A DNA stretch of 64,000 nt from Phoebastria nigripes (Eukaryota; Chordata; Aves; Procellariiformes; Diomedeidae): contig JAYKAV010002779.1 of NCBI GenBank assembly GCA_035582835.1, positions 465,776 through 529,775 on the forward strand. The letters run 5' to 3'. Below are positions 38,297 through 47,554 of this stretch, piece after piece. Positions within the stretch are counted from its first letter, which is position 1. Each line of letters starts with the position of its first letter. Position numbers and translations under genes: made by a program. Below the pieces are notes generated by a model. That model saw nothing but the letters and a program-made list of their open reading frames with translations, ran no database searches and was not told the DNA's origin.

Positions 38297-38539
38297 GGAA
38301 TTGGCTGACTGGGTTTGCAAGCAAACAGTGCGGGGCAATGTGGACAAAAGACACCTCAAAATCAGGCCTGTTTGTATACATACAAATGAGTGAATGCTGA
38401 GAGGACAACATTATGGTGGAAGCTCTTGCCCTTTCCCTGGGAAGTCCACAGAGCTGGGTGCCTACCTGAAGTGCCTGTAGGCTAATGCACACAGCTTGGG
38501 GACCATGCAGGAGTTAGAGGTGTGCATGCATCTGCAGGG

Positions 38540-39040
38540 CTGTGATCTCATTGGGATCACAGAGACATGGTGGGATAGCTCACAGGAGTGTTGCAACGGA
38601 TGGATACAGGCTCTTTAAGAGGGACGGCCAGGAAGGTGAGGAGAGGGAATTGTTCTTTATGTGAGGCAGAAGCAGGACTGCCTGGAGCTTTGCCTAGGAA
38701 TGGATGATGAGCCAGTTGAGAATTTATGGGTGAAGATTAGGGGACAGATCAAGGTGGGCAATATCGTGGTGGGTGTTTGCTGCAGACTACCTGATCAGGA
38801 AGAAGTAGATGAGAGCTCTTTCAGATAACTGTTAGAACCCTTACATTCTCAGACCATGGTCCTTACTGGGGACTTGAACCATCCTGCTAGTGGGAAAACA
38901 CAGCAACCCAGGAGGTTTCTGGAATGCACTGATGACAACTTCCTGACACAGGCAATTGAGGAGCCAATGAGGGGAGGCACTCTTCTGGACCTGATTCTTA
39001 GAGAAAAAAAGCACCTGCTTCTTGCTTTAAAGAATCTCAT
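38540..39040 (+). pseudogene. CR1 ORF2 endonuclease-domain remnant
   Basis: Conceptual pieces in several frames follow the CR1 AP-endonuclease domain: the G-I-T-E-T-W-W motif (catalytic Glu region), then G-V-C-C-R-L-P-type text, then the open frame 38856-39059 with G-D-L-N-H-P and L-L-D-L-I-L. Frameshifts and stops occur throughout. It ends abruptly before the region that normally links EN to RT. Confidence 0.85.
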
Positions 39041-39049
39041 GGGATATAG

Positions 39050-40100
39050 TCCTGCCTGATCAACCTGACAACCTTATATGATGAGAAGACTGGCTTGGTG
39101 GATGCTGGGAGAGCAGTGGATGTTGTTTGTCTTGACTTTAGAAAAGACTGTTGACACTTTGTCCAATAATATCCTCATAGACAAACTGAGGAAGTATAGA
39201 TTAGACAAATAGACAGTAAGGTGTACTGAAAACTGGCTGAATGGCTGGGCCCGGAGAGTTGTGATCAGTGGTACAAAGTCCATCTGGAGGCCAGTCACAG
39301 TAGAGTATCCCAGGATTAGTACTGGGGCCAATACTATTTAACACCTTCATTAATGACCTGGGTGATAGGGCAGANAGAACCCTCAGCAAGTTTGCAAATA
39401 ATGCAAAACTGTGAGGAGTGGCTGATACACCAGAGGGTTGTGCTGCCATCCAGAAGGACCTCAACAGGCTCAAGAACTGGGCTGACAGGAACCTCATGAA
39501 ATTCAACAAGGAGAACTGCAAAGTCCTGCAGCTGGTGAGGAACAACCCCAGGCACCAGTACATGCTGGGGCTGACTGGATGGAAAATGGCTTTGCAGAGA
39601 AGGCCCTAGGGGTGCTGGTGGACAAATGAAGTTGAACATGAGCCAGCAATGTGTCCTTGTGGCAAATAAGGCCAATGGCATCCTGCAGTGTATGGGTAAT
39701 ATCATTGTCAGCAGGTCAAGGGAGGTGATTGTTCCCTGGATGAGACCATATCTAGAGTGCTGTGTCCAGGTGTGGGCTCCCCAGTACCCATTTATTCAAG
39801 CAAGTCCAGCAAAAGGCCATGAAGATGATGAAGCAACTGGAGCATCTGTTACATGAGAAGAGTCTGAGAGAGCTGTGACTGTTCAGCCTGGAGAAGAGAA
39901 GGCTCAGGGGGGATCTCATCAACGTATATAAATATCTAATGGCAAAGTGTAAAGAAGATGGAGCCGAACTCTTTTCAGTGGTCCCCAGTGACAGGACAGT
40001 GTCAATGGGCACAAACTGGTACACAGGAGGTTCCTGTCTGAACATCGGGAAATACTTTTTTATTCTGAGAGTGACAGCACTGGAATAAGTTGCCCAGGGA
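39050..40100 (+). pseudogene. CR1 ORF2 reverse-transcriptase and C-terminal remnant, catalytic site lost
   Basis: Recognisable RT text includes V-D-V-V-C-L-D-F-R-K near 39120, then S-K-F-A-N-N-A-K-L at 39387-39413. In active CR1 that block is S-K-F-A-D-D, so both catalytic aspartates are now asparagine (GAT/GAC to AAT). Frame 39418-39609 continues with R-N-L-M-K-F-N-K-E-N-C-K-V-L. The C-terminal S-D-R-T motif appears near 39990. Stops and frameshifts break it into at least four frames. Catalytically dead. Confidence 0.9.
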
Positions 40101-40256
40101 GGTTGTGGAGTCTCTGTCCTAGGTAATACCTAGGAGGTATTAAAAACTGAACAAGGTTCTGAGCAACAGGCTTAATTTGACACTGTACTGAGCAGGAGGG
40201 ATGCACTAAACGATCTCCAGAGATCCCTTCCAACCTCAAGGATTCTGTGATTCTGT

Positions 40257-41020
40257 CCTTGGATTATATTTAACCTTGAGTTGGGATTAGTATTGATAGA
40301 CAAAATATGGAGCTCCAGTTGGTGTGAGGCTGCTAAAAGAAGGGGAAGGCCACAGAAAAATTTCTCCTCTGTGAAATTGTTCATGTGGGTCTTGGCTGGA
40401 GGTCATTGGCTAAGCCTCAGGCCACCCCTAGGGTTAGGATTAGGAGAAAGACAAAGCCTGTAGCTCCACGTAGTGTGGGACTTGAAAGGGTCTGCCAAAG
40501 GAAAGGTTATGATGAAGAAAGATTTATCACCTGAGTGCTCTATAATGTGGGTCATGGCTGGGGGTCCTTGGCAAAGGCTCAGCCCATGCCTAGATTTAGG
40601 GCTAGGGTTGGAAGAGAGGCAGAACCCATAGCTCCTGTTGGTGAGGGACTGCAAAGACACTGCCAAAGGGATCAATATGTTGCAGAAGGCAAAACCTCAT
40701 GCTCCAGTGTTCTTTGGGCTCCACAGGGACTGCCAGTGGAACTTGTCACATCAAGGTGTAGTTCTACAATTAGTTCTACAGCCTGAAGAGAGACTGAGCA
40801 TGAAGATCCATTTTTCATGAGTCTCCTAATCGGTTCCCAATGAAAGGCGTAGGCTGCAAAAAGATTTCTCCCCTGAGTACTTTTTCATCTGGGCAATGGC
40901 TGGAGGTCCAGCGACTGAGAACCAGTCTTAGTTTTTAAGTTTAAGGCTGTGGTTGGGAGAGAGCCAAACATTATTCTCCACTTGTTGCATGGCTTTCAAG
41001 AGCCTTCTGCAGGATTCTTC
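40257..41020. repeat. Degenerate tandem array, right part
   Basis: The array continues after the CR1 with three recognisable units and a scrambled stretch. The AGCTCC landmark falls at 40311, 40462 and 40630, and a degenerate form (ATTCTCCA) lies near 40974, so spacing is 151, 168 and about 344 bp. Each unit carries a TAGGG(T/C)TAGG-like stretch followed by GAGAGAnnnAAnCC. The interval 40690-40850 is rearranged. The array fades near 41020 and has no recognisable coding potential. Confidence 0.7.
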
Positions 41021-41469
41021 CCCCCTTGTTAGAGTAAGCATTCTGAGATACATTTCAAATTCCTGGCATGAAATGCTAAATAGTTAAGAAAGAATGACAG
41101 CCAATAAGGTGTCTACATCAGTCTTCCATTATCACCATGCAATTCTGAACAACATAAGAGATACATGGCATACTGCTCTACCAGGATGGGGCAATGTTAT
41201 AGAGAAACTTAGCTATAAATGGAATCTGTACTACATTAATATACTTTTCCCTTAACTTACTACAAGAATCAACCTGCCCTTGGTTGTTTTGTGTTGATAG
41301 TAGTTCTTTTTCTCTAATGAATAAATGTCGAGATAAACAGAAGTCATTAGCACGTGTTGAAAGTGTGGAGGATTTCTGATCAACAGAATCTGAATATATT
41401 TTAATGCTATTAACAATTAATAAATGAATTTGGATTAGTGATAGGACAGATTATGAAAAAAATTTTGTA
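41021..41469. other. Unique non-coding DNA
   Basis: No gene or repeat recognised between the tandem array and the solo LTR. Confidence 0.7.
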
Positions 41470-41474
41470 GTCAG

Positions 41475-42068
41475 TGTTGTGGTTTAACCCCAGTCAGCAA
41501 CCAAGCACCACACTGCAGCTCGCTCACCCTGCCCTCCCTGGTGGGATGGGGTAGAGAATCGGAAGAGCAAAAGTAAGAAAACTTGTGGGTTGAGATAAGA
41601 ACAGTTTAATAAATGAAATATAATAATAATTATTATTATTAATAATAATAATAATAAATTGCAATGAAAAGGAAAACAACAAAAGAGAGAGAGAGGAACA
41701 AAACCCAGGAAAAACAAGTGATGCAACTGCTCACCACCCCCTGACTGATGCCCAGCCAGTTTCCGAGCAGTGATCCCTGCCTCCCAGCCAACTCCCCCAG
41801 CTTATACACTGAGCATGATGTCATATGGTATGGAATATCCCTTTGGCCAGTTTGGGTCAGCTGTCCTGGCTGTGCTTCCTCCCAGCTTCTTGTGCACCTC
41901 CTCGCTTGCAGAGTATGAGAAGTTGAAAAGTCCTTGAGTTATAAACACTGCTTAGCAACAACTAAAGCATCAGCATGTTATCACATTATTCTCGTGCTAA
42001 ATCCAAAACACAGCACTCTACCAGCTACTAGGAAGAAAATTAACTCTTTCCCAGCTGAAAAAAGCACA
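41475..42068 (-). mobile_element. Solo LTR, minus strand (subfamily B)
   Basis: A 594-bp LTR in reverse orientation: the plus strand starts TGTTGTGGTTTAACCCC and ends TTTCCCAGCTGAAAAAAGCACA. The perfect 5-bp target duplication GTCAG flanks it at 41470-41474 and 42069-42073. The (ATT)n tract at 41621-41657 places it with the LTR at 20559. Read on the minus strand, a CRE-like TGACATCA (41816-41823) precedes a TATA-like TGTATAAG (41801-41808). The central CpG of the CRE has decayed. No internal sequence is attached. Confidence 0.94.
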
Positions 42069-42073
42069 GTCAG

Positions 42074-43419
42074 TTATTTGTAGTTAAATAACTAATAAAT
42101 GTGCTGGAGTAGGTACGAGCTTTTTAAAACCCTGTATGTGAGACAAGCCTCTCTTGAGGCTACTACTATGAGAAACTATAAATTGCCAGAGAAAATGGCT
42201 ATAAGCATTAAAATGTATTGAATACTGTGAAGAGTTGGGGAGCTGTCCGAGAAATGCCAGCAACCATTAATCAGGGAGACTTTTCAGGGAGTTAATCTCA
42301 TCTGTTTAATCATATTTAAATATCTGGATCTTTGGGGATCCAGAGCTGTATTCAGGACTCCAATTACAGTCCTAGGAAAGACCTGGGCATCTCTTAATTT
42401 AGATGACATAACATGTGTCCACAGTCATCTTAGGTCCCATAGTGTCTGAAGAAAAATCTTCTTCCTCAAAAGTGTTTAAGCTCTACATGAGGATCTTGAG
42501 CCTAACTCTTTGCTAGTCTCTGTTAACTGCCATTGATATAGGATGGATATTGTTTCTAAGGGATGGGCTTTTTCATTAAAACTTTTGCCAAAAGTGAATT
42601 GTATTTGCTTTGGCAATCAGAGCTAGCCCAGACTCTGATAAAAGTGAGTGGATCAATTCAAAGAGAGACAAATAACAGCTTGTTGTTTGAGGTTTAAAAA
42701 TGCCTTCACAAATTGTGAAGTCAGAATCACTGTTCATCACATAACAATAACAAATGACATCACTTTCCTGATCCCAAACATCCTACTTATTTATAAAACA
42801 GATATTGCTTGAAGTTCATATTCTTTTGCAGTGGCTGACTTGAAAATATCCTCCATAGTCAGGCAAATTACAAAACCCAACTTTTCTGAAACTCCTGTAG
42901 TTATTCTCAGTAGTAGGAATACTTGGCGGGGGGGAGGGGGGAGCGTAATGTACAAGTGCAGAAGTCACTATGCAATTCCAGTTTTCTGCCAAAGGAAAGC
43001 TAACAGTATCATATTCATATAAAATATGTGACTAGGAAAAATTATGCTTTCCTGTTGGCAGAAGCTTCTATGTGGTAAGCAGGACAAATTCTCTAGCATT
43101 TATGGTTTCCACTGTAAATAATGAGAACTTGAAGTATTTGTTAACTTATGTTTTTTACTGAAACACTTTTTCTATAAAAAAATGCTATCTTAAATGTCCA
43201 AATATTGACAAATATTATTTGTATAACAAGCTGCAATATTAAAGCATTTGCCCCTTTGTAAGAAAATTATTTTTCTATAGTAAGTTTCACATCTGCCGAT
43301 CACATAAAAAAGCTAGGGAAGGAAAGGGTTTTTTTCCTATACTTAATGTGTTTGGTAGTTGTCCATACAAAGTCAATGGGAGGAACTCAACTGGTTTCAG
43401 TGACGCACAGTGATTTTTC
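42074..43419. other. Unique non-coding DNA
   Basis: No gene recognised. It contains a G-rich run (42926-42942) and, at 42230-42340, a homeodomain-site-rich stretch (CCATTAATCAGG, GTTAATCTC, GTTTAATCAT) discussed in findings. AAGTCAATGGGAGG at about 43371 resembles an old palindromic repeat motif. Confidence 0.6.
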
Positions 43420-43424
43420 CACTG

Positions 43425-43838
43425 TGTCCTGGTTTCAGCTGGGAGGGAGCATAGTCAGGACAGCTAACCCAACTGGCCAATGGGGTATTCCATACCATGT
43501 GACGTCATGCTCAGCATATAAAGCTGAGGGAAGAAGAAGGAAGGGGGGGACATTTGGAGTGATGGCGTTTGTCTTCCCAAGTAACCGTTACGCATGACGG
43601 AGCCCTGCTTTCCTGGAGATGGCTGAACACCTGCCTGCCGATGGGAAGTAGTGAAGGAATTCCTTGTTTTGCTTTGCTTGCGTGCGTGGCTTTTGCTTTA
43701 CCTATTAAACTGTCTTTATCTCAAGCCATGAGTTTTCTCACTTTTACCCTTCTGATTCTCTCTCCCATCCCACTGGGCGGGGGGAGTGAGCGAGCGGCTG
43801 TGTGGTGCTTAGTTGCTAGCTGGGGTTAAACTACGGCA
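43425..43838 (+). repeat. 5' LTR with internal deletion (subfamily A)
   Basis: 414 bp, from TGTCCTGGTTTCAGCTGGGA to TTAAACTACGGCA. Compared with the 3' LTR it lacks 165 bp of U3. The sequence goes straight from the first AGCTGGGA to the text that follows the second AGCTGGGA in the 3' LTR (45224 and 45389). The rest matches with roughly 7% differences. A candidate polyadenylation signal, ATTAAA, lies at 43704-43709. The start TG and end CA are intact. Confidence 0.93.
43500..43523 (+). promoter_or_regulatory. 5' LTR core promoter: CRE plus TATA box
   Basis: Perfect TGACGTCA (43500-43507), then TATAAAG (43517-43523) 9 bp further on. Both survive the upstream U3 deletion. This is the promoter that would drive the genomic RNA of the element. 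Activity is inferred only. Confidence 0.6.
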
Positions 43839-43846
43839 GTCTTTTT

Positions 43847-43864
43847 TGGCACCCAACGTGGGGC
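43847..43864 (+). other. Primer-binding site, tRNA-Lys type
   Basis: TGGCACCCAACGTGGGGC begins 8 nt after the 5' LTR. It matches the 3' end complement of tRNA-Lys(1,2) (TGGCGCCCAACGTGGGGC) with one change, G to A, which is probably CpG decay. This is where a host tRNA would prime minus-strand synthesis. Confidence 0.85.
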
Positions 43865-44200
43865 TCGAAGGGTTCGAGATAACGACAGATTTGATTGGAA
43901 TGTGCTAGATCGAATNTATAGCTGTTATTGCTGTTTAGCTATTACTGGGCAGGCTCCTGTGCTTGCCATGGGGCTTGCTTGCCTTACTGTGTATTAGAGT
44001 CTAGTGCTCGTTAGTGGCTGCTTTTTGCTTTCGCTGCTTGCTGTACTGCTGTACTGCTGATCATCTTACTGTGCTGTGCCTGGGAACATTTTGATAACAG
44101 CAATGGCCATGTGCCTGGGCTGGCAGATGGCCAGGGCATCGCTGCTGTTTCTGTGCTGCTGTACTGGACAGGCTGGAACTCCAGTGTGAACTCGGGTTGA
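43865..44200 (+). other. Provirus leader region
   Basis: About 340 bp between the primer site and the minisatellite. No gag start or open frame of note is present. It has CTGTACTGCTGTACTGCTGAT-like short repeats near 44040-44060. A packaging signal would be expected here by analogy with retroviruses but cannot be recognised by eye. Confidence 0.6.
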
Positions 44201-44726
44201 AGGGACTGTGACCTGTGGATGAGTCCACATGGGAGCAGGACACCCCGAAGCGTCTGAGGCCGTGGATAAGCCATGCCCAAGCAGGTACATCTTGAAGCGT
44301 CTGTGGCCGTGATTATGTCTGTGCCGCAGCAGNTATACCTCTGAAGGGATTGTGGCNTAAGGATAAGTCCAAGCTGCAGCAGGTACACCTGGAAGCGTCA
44401 GTGACTGTGCATGAGGTCATGCTGGAGCACCTCAAAGCGTGTGCCCGTCGATAAGGCCATGACAGGGGAGGTACACCCCTGAAGGGATTGCAGCCATGGG
44501 TGAGGCCATGTTGGAGCAGGTTTACTTCTGAAGGNACTGTGNCTGTGGGTNAGGCCACGCTGGAGCCGGTGCACTTCAAAGCGACTGTGGCTGTGGATAA
44601 GTTTATGCCGCAGCAGGTNTACCCCTGGAGAGACTGTGGCTGATAGGTAGGGCTCCAGTTGGAGCAGGTACAACCCTAAGGGACTGCAGTCTGTGGATAA
44701 GTCCAAGCTGGAGCAGGGGCAAGGGG
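44201..44726 (+). repeat. 48-bp minisatellite, about 11 units, inside the provirus
   Basis: Unit starts at 44201, 44248, 44295, 44344, 44393, 44435, 44482, 44531, 44579, 44627 and 44678 give spacings of 42-51 bp, mostly 47-49. Unit landmarks are AAG(G/C)G, CTGTGGC, GTGGATAAG, a CCATGC or CAAGCTG stretch, then GAGCAGGTACACC. Copies are diverged from one another. Because the period is a multiple of three, reading frames stay open for long stretches on both strands without any coding meaning. Confidence 0.88.
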
Positions 44727-45211
44727 AGGAGTTCATTGCAATGTTAAACCCTATGGTCTGGTCCAAAGGCACCAGGGGTGGAGATTATAATGGATACACC
44801 TTTAAATTGTTGTAACCCATGATTTGAGTTGCATGTTATAGGAATTACTATAGCAGGAACCATCTGAGCCAATGGAGGAGAAGCCTTTCAAGAAGCAGTG
44901 CAAGTGTAGCAGTGACCCGACCTGAGCTGACTTTAGTGCCCAATAACTCCACNCAACACACCACCTCTCCTGATCTGAGTGACCACCGTAACAGATGGAG
45001 CCCAAAGTCATGGACTAAATGGACTCAGTGGACATTTTGTGGAGATTTATGGACATTTTANNGACATNTCNCAGGGGTGGTCCANAGACTAAGGGAATGA
45101 TATCTGTGTATTATATCAAAGGATGGGAAGGGTGGTGGTGGTTAATGAGATTGTATTGGATAGTGTGGAACCTGAGCATGACGTAAATGGTATGGAATAA
45201 GGGGTGGATAC
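44727..45211 (+). other. Provirus 3' interior with short ORF and purine-rich tract
   Basis: Non-repetitive sequence between the minisatellite and the 3' LTR. It contains a 17-codon open frame at 44872-44925 (MEEKPFKKQCKCSSDPT), Lys- and Cys-rich and of no assigned function. A short repeated TGGACATTT / GGAGATTTATGGACATTTT stretch lies near 45030-45060. GGAATAAGGGGTGGA at 45194-45208, just before the 3' LTR, is the candidate polypurine tract for plus-strand priming; it is imperfect and separated from the LTR by three bases. Confidence 0.65.
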
Positions 45212-45789
45212 TGTCCTGGTTTCAGCTGGGATAGAGTCAATTTTTTTTTTCCTAGTAGTTGGTATAGTGCTATGTTTTGGATTTAGTATGAGAAGAATGT
45301 TGATAACACACTGATGTTTTTAGTTGTTGCTAAGTAGTCTGCTAGTCAAGGACTTTTCAGCTTCCCATGCTCTGCCAGGTGCACAAGAAGCTGGGAGGGA
45401 GCATAGTCAGGACAGCTAGCCCAACTGGCCAATGGGGTATTCTATACCATACGACGTCATGCTCAGCATATAAAGCTGGGGAAAGAAGAAGGAAGTGGGT
45501 GGACGTTAGGAGTGATGGTGCTTGTCTTTCCAAGTAACCGTTACGCGTGATGGAGGCCTACTTTCCTGGAGATGGCTGAACACCTGCCTGCCGATGGGAA
45601 GTAGTGAAGGAATTCCTTTCTTTGCTTTGCTTGCGTGTGTGGCTTTTGCTTTCCCTATTAAACTGTCTTTATCTCAACCCATGAATTTTCTCACTTTTAC
45701 CCTTCTGATTCTCTCCCCCATCCCACTGCAGGGCGAGTGAGCGAGCGGCTGTGTGGTGCTTAGTTGCTGGCTGGGGTTAAACCGTGACA
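45212..45789 (+). repeat. 3' LTR, full length (subfamily A)
   Basis: 578 bp, TGTCCTGGTTTCAGCTGGGA to GGTTAAACCGTGACA. It retains the complete U3. CGACGTCA (45452-45459), a one-base variant of the CRE, precedes TATAAAG (45469-45475). The ATTAAA polyadenylation signal is at 45657-45662. It serves as the reference for the deletion in the 5' LTR. Confidence 0.94.
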
Positions 45790-45794
45790 CACTG

Positions 45795-46377
45795 GTAAAC
45801 ATTATTTATGCATAAAATTCCATTTTCAATTTTTTTTTTTTTTATACACAGTTACTTGTGCTATCTCTAATGATTTTTTCTCACTAATCACCTAAATATC
45901 TTCAAAAGTTAAGAAGTCATATAATTGTATTTAATAACAATGAGATCATATCTATATAGTAATCATAATTACGCATTTCAGGTAGCTCCCAAATGTGATT
46001 CATATGTAATACATACCCTGATACTGCAAATGTATCTATCTTAAGCCAAAAAATTAAATTTCACAAAATTATGAGAACATATGATGGGAAAAGATCTCAC
46101 AGGACATCAGTCAAGTCTGTACTATGACAGGTACTACGTGATATAATCCCTCTTGTAAATATGTCATACTTAAACAAGATTAGAGGGGCTGTGAAAATAC
46201 AAAGTATGAATGGGAGGGTCCAATTGCCAGTGTATAAACTGATAAATGTCCCTCCATGGTGCAACAAATTTTAGACACATGATTGTTTCTTGGATAAAGT
46301 GGTTAGATAATCTACAGTTATTTTGTTCAGTATCATTCTTGATCTTTAGTTCTTGATCTTGATATTTTGGTTCAAGA
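45795..46377. other. Unique AT-rich DNA, possible very old CR1 trace
   Basis: A T14 tract lies at 45830-45843. At about 46080-46170 the text GATGGGAAAAGATCTCACAG, TCAAGTCTGTACTATGACAG weakly resembles an old CR1/L3 3' terminus on the minus strand. This is too diverged to call with confidence. Confidence 0.5.
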
Positions 46378-46824
46378 TCATAAAATCATAGAATCATTAA
46401 GGTTGGAAATGACCTCTAAGATCATCGTGTCCAACCGCCAACCCAACACCACCATGTCCACTAAACCATGTCCCTAAGCACCACACCTACACATCTTTTA
46501 AATACTTCCAGGGATGGTGACTGAACCACTTCCCTCGGCAGCCTGTTCCAATGTTTAACCACTCTTTCAGTAAAGACATTTTTCCTAATGTCCAATCTAA
46601 ACCTCCCCTGGTGCAACTTGAGGCCATTTCCTCTCGTCCTATTGCTAGTTACTTGGGAGAAGAGACCAACACCCCACCCCCCTCGCTACAACCTCCTTTC
46701 AGGTAGTTGTAGAGCGCGATAAGGTCTCCCCTGAGCCTCCTCTTCTCCAGACTAAACAGTCCCAGTTCCCTCAGCCGCTCCTCATAAGACTTGTTCTCCA
46801 GACCCTTCACCAGCTTCGTTGCCC
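46378..46824 (-). mobile_element. CR1 LINE 3' part, cut by the assembly gap
   Basis: The plus-strand start ATCATAGAATCATTAAGGTTG then GAAATGACCTCTAAGATCAT is the reverse complement of a CR1 3' terminus. It continues through C-terminal ORF2 (minus-strand [20 protein letters not shown], then [12 protein letters not shown]) until the Ns begin. A stop interrupts the frame after V-L-V-S-S-P-K near 46650. The 28-bp CR1 fragment at 48086-48113, beyond the gap and an LTR, is likely the 5' remainder of the same copy. Confidence 0.92.
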
Positions 46825-47554
46825 NNNNNNNNNNNNNNNNNNNNNNNNNNNNNNNNNNNNNNNNNNNNNNNNNNNNNNNNNNNNNNNNNNNNNNNNNNNN
46901 NNNNNNNNNNNNNNNNNNNNNNNNNNNNNNNNNNNNNNNNNNNNNNNNNNNNNNNNNNNNNNNNNNNNNNNNNNNNNNNNNNNNNNNNNNNNNNNNNNNN
47001 NNNNNNNNNNNNNNNNNNNNNNNNNNNNNNNNNNNNNNNNNNNNNNNNNNNNNNNNNNNNNNNNNNNNNNNNNNNNNNNNNNNNNNNNNNNNNNNNNNNN
47101 NNNNNNNNNNNNNNNNNNNNNNNNNNNNNNNNNNNNNNNNNNNNNNNNNNNNNNNNNNNNNNNNNNNNNNNNNNNNNNNNNNNNNNNNNNNNNNNNNNNN
47201 NNNNNNNNNNNNNNNNNNNNNNNNNNNNNNNNNNNNNNNNNNNNNNNNNNNNNNNNNNNNNNNNNNNNNNNNNNNNNNNNNNNNNNNNNNNNNNNNNNNN
47301 NNNNNNNNNNNNNNNNNNNNNNNNNNNNNNNNNNNNNNNNNNNNNNNNNNNNNNNNNNNNNNNNNNNNNNNNNNNNNNNNNNNNNNNNNNNNNNNNNNNN
47401 NNNNNNNNNNNNNNNNNNNNNNNNNNNNNNNNNNNNNNNNNNNNNNNNNNNNNNNNNNNNNNNNNNNNNNNNNNNNNNNNNNNNNNNNNNNNNNNNNNNN
47501 NNNNNNNNNNNNNNNNNNNNNNNNNNNNNNNNNNNNNNNNNNNNNNNNNNNNNN
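46825..47554. other. Assembly gap (730 Ns)
   Basis: A run of 730 ambiguous bases. The left edge is inside a minus-strand CR1 and the right edge is inside the first part of an LTR. From the usual CR1 order, about 0.7-0.8 kb of CR1 plus the first several tens of bases of the LTR should be missing, close to the gap size. Open frames running through this block are artefacts. Confidence 0.98.

Larger units (their letters stand above)
38297..40256 (+). mobile_element. CR1 LINE inserted in a tandem array, internally deleted
   Basis: A CR1 of about 2 kb on the plus strand. EN-domain sequence runs from about 38460 (ANAHSLG-type start, then G-I-T-E-T-W-W near 38555) to about 39030. Sequence then jumps directly to RT (C-L-I-N-L near 39056), so roughly 1 kb of the usual ORF2 between EN and RT is missing. 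RT and the C-terminal domain run to about 40100, and the 3' end CTTCCAACCTCAAGGATTCT, GTGATTCTG finishes near 40256. Tandem-array sequence flanks both sides. The 5' boundary near 38297 is inferred from where the array stops, and 38297-38450 is not clearly assigned. Confidence 0.88.
43425..45789 (+). mobile_element. Complete LTR - interior - LTR element lacking retroviral genes (non-autonomous provirus)
   Basis: A 2365-bp insertion bounded by a perfect 5-bp duplication, CACTG (43420-43424 and 45790-45794). Order: 5' LTR 43425-43838, primer-binding site 43847-43864, leader, an 11-unit 48-bp minisatellite, a short tail, a purine-rich tract, then 3' LTR 45212-45789. The interior is only 1373 bp and shows no gag, protease, RT, integrase or env similarity, so movement must have depended on proteins supplied by a relative. 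The two LTRs differ at roughly 30 of 410 shared positions by eye (about 7%), so the insertion is old. Thirteen or so ambiguous bases lie within it. The 5-bp duplication fits ERVL-type integration, while the Lys-type primer site is more usual in class II (ERVK) elements. Confidence 0.93.

Noticed and set aside
44201..44726. CRISPR-like array
   Set aside because: Units are contiguous diverged tandem copies with no unique spacers, within a vertebrate retroelement.
44011..44772. Two minus-strand frames of about 125 codons inside the provirus
   Set aside because: They follow the 48-bp repeats, whose period is a multiple of three, so a stop-free frame is simply repeated. Antisense to the element, with no recognisable protein features.
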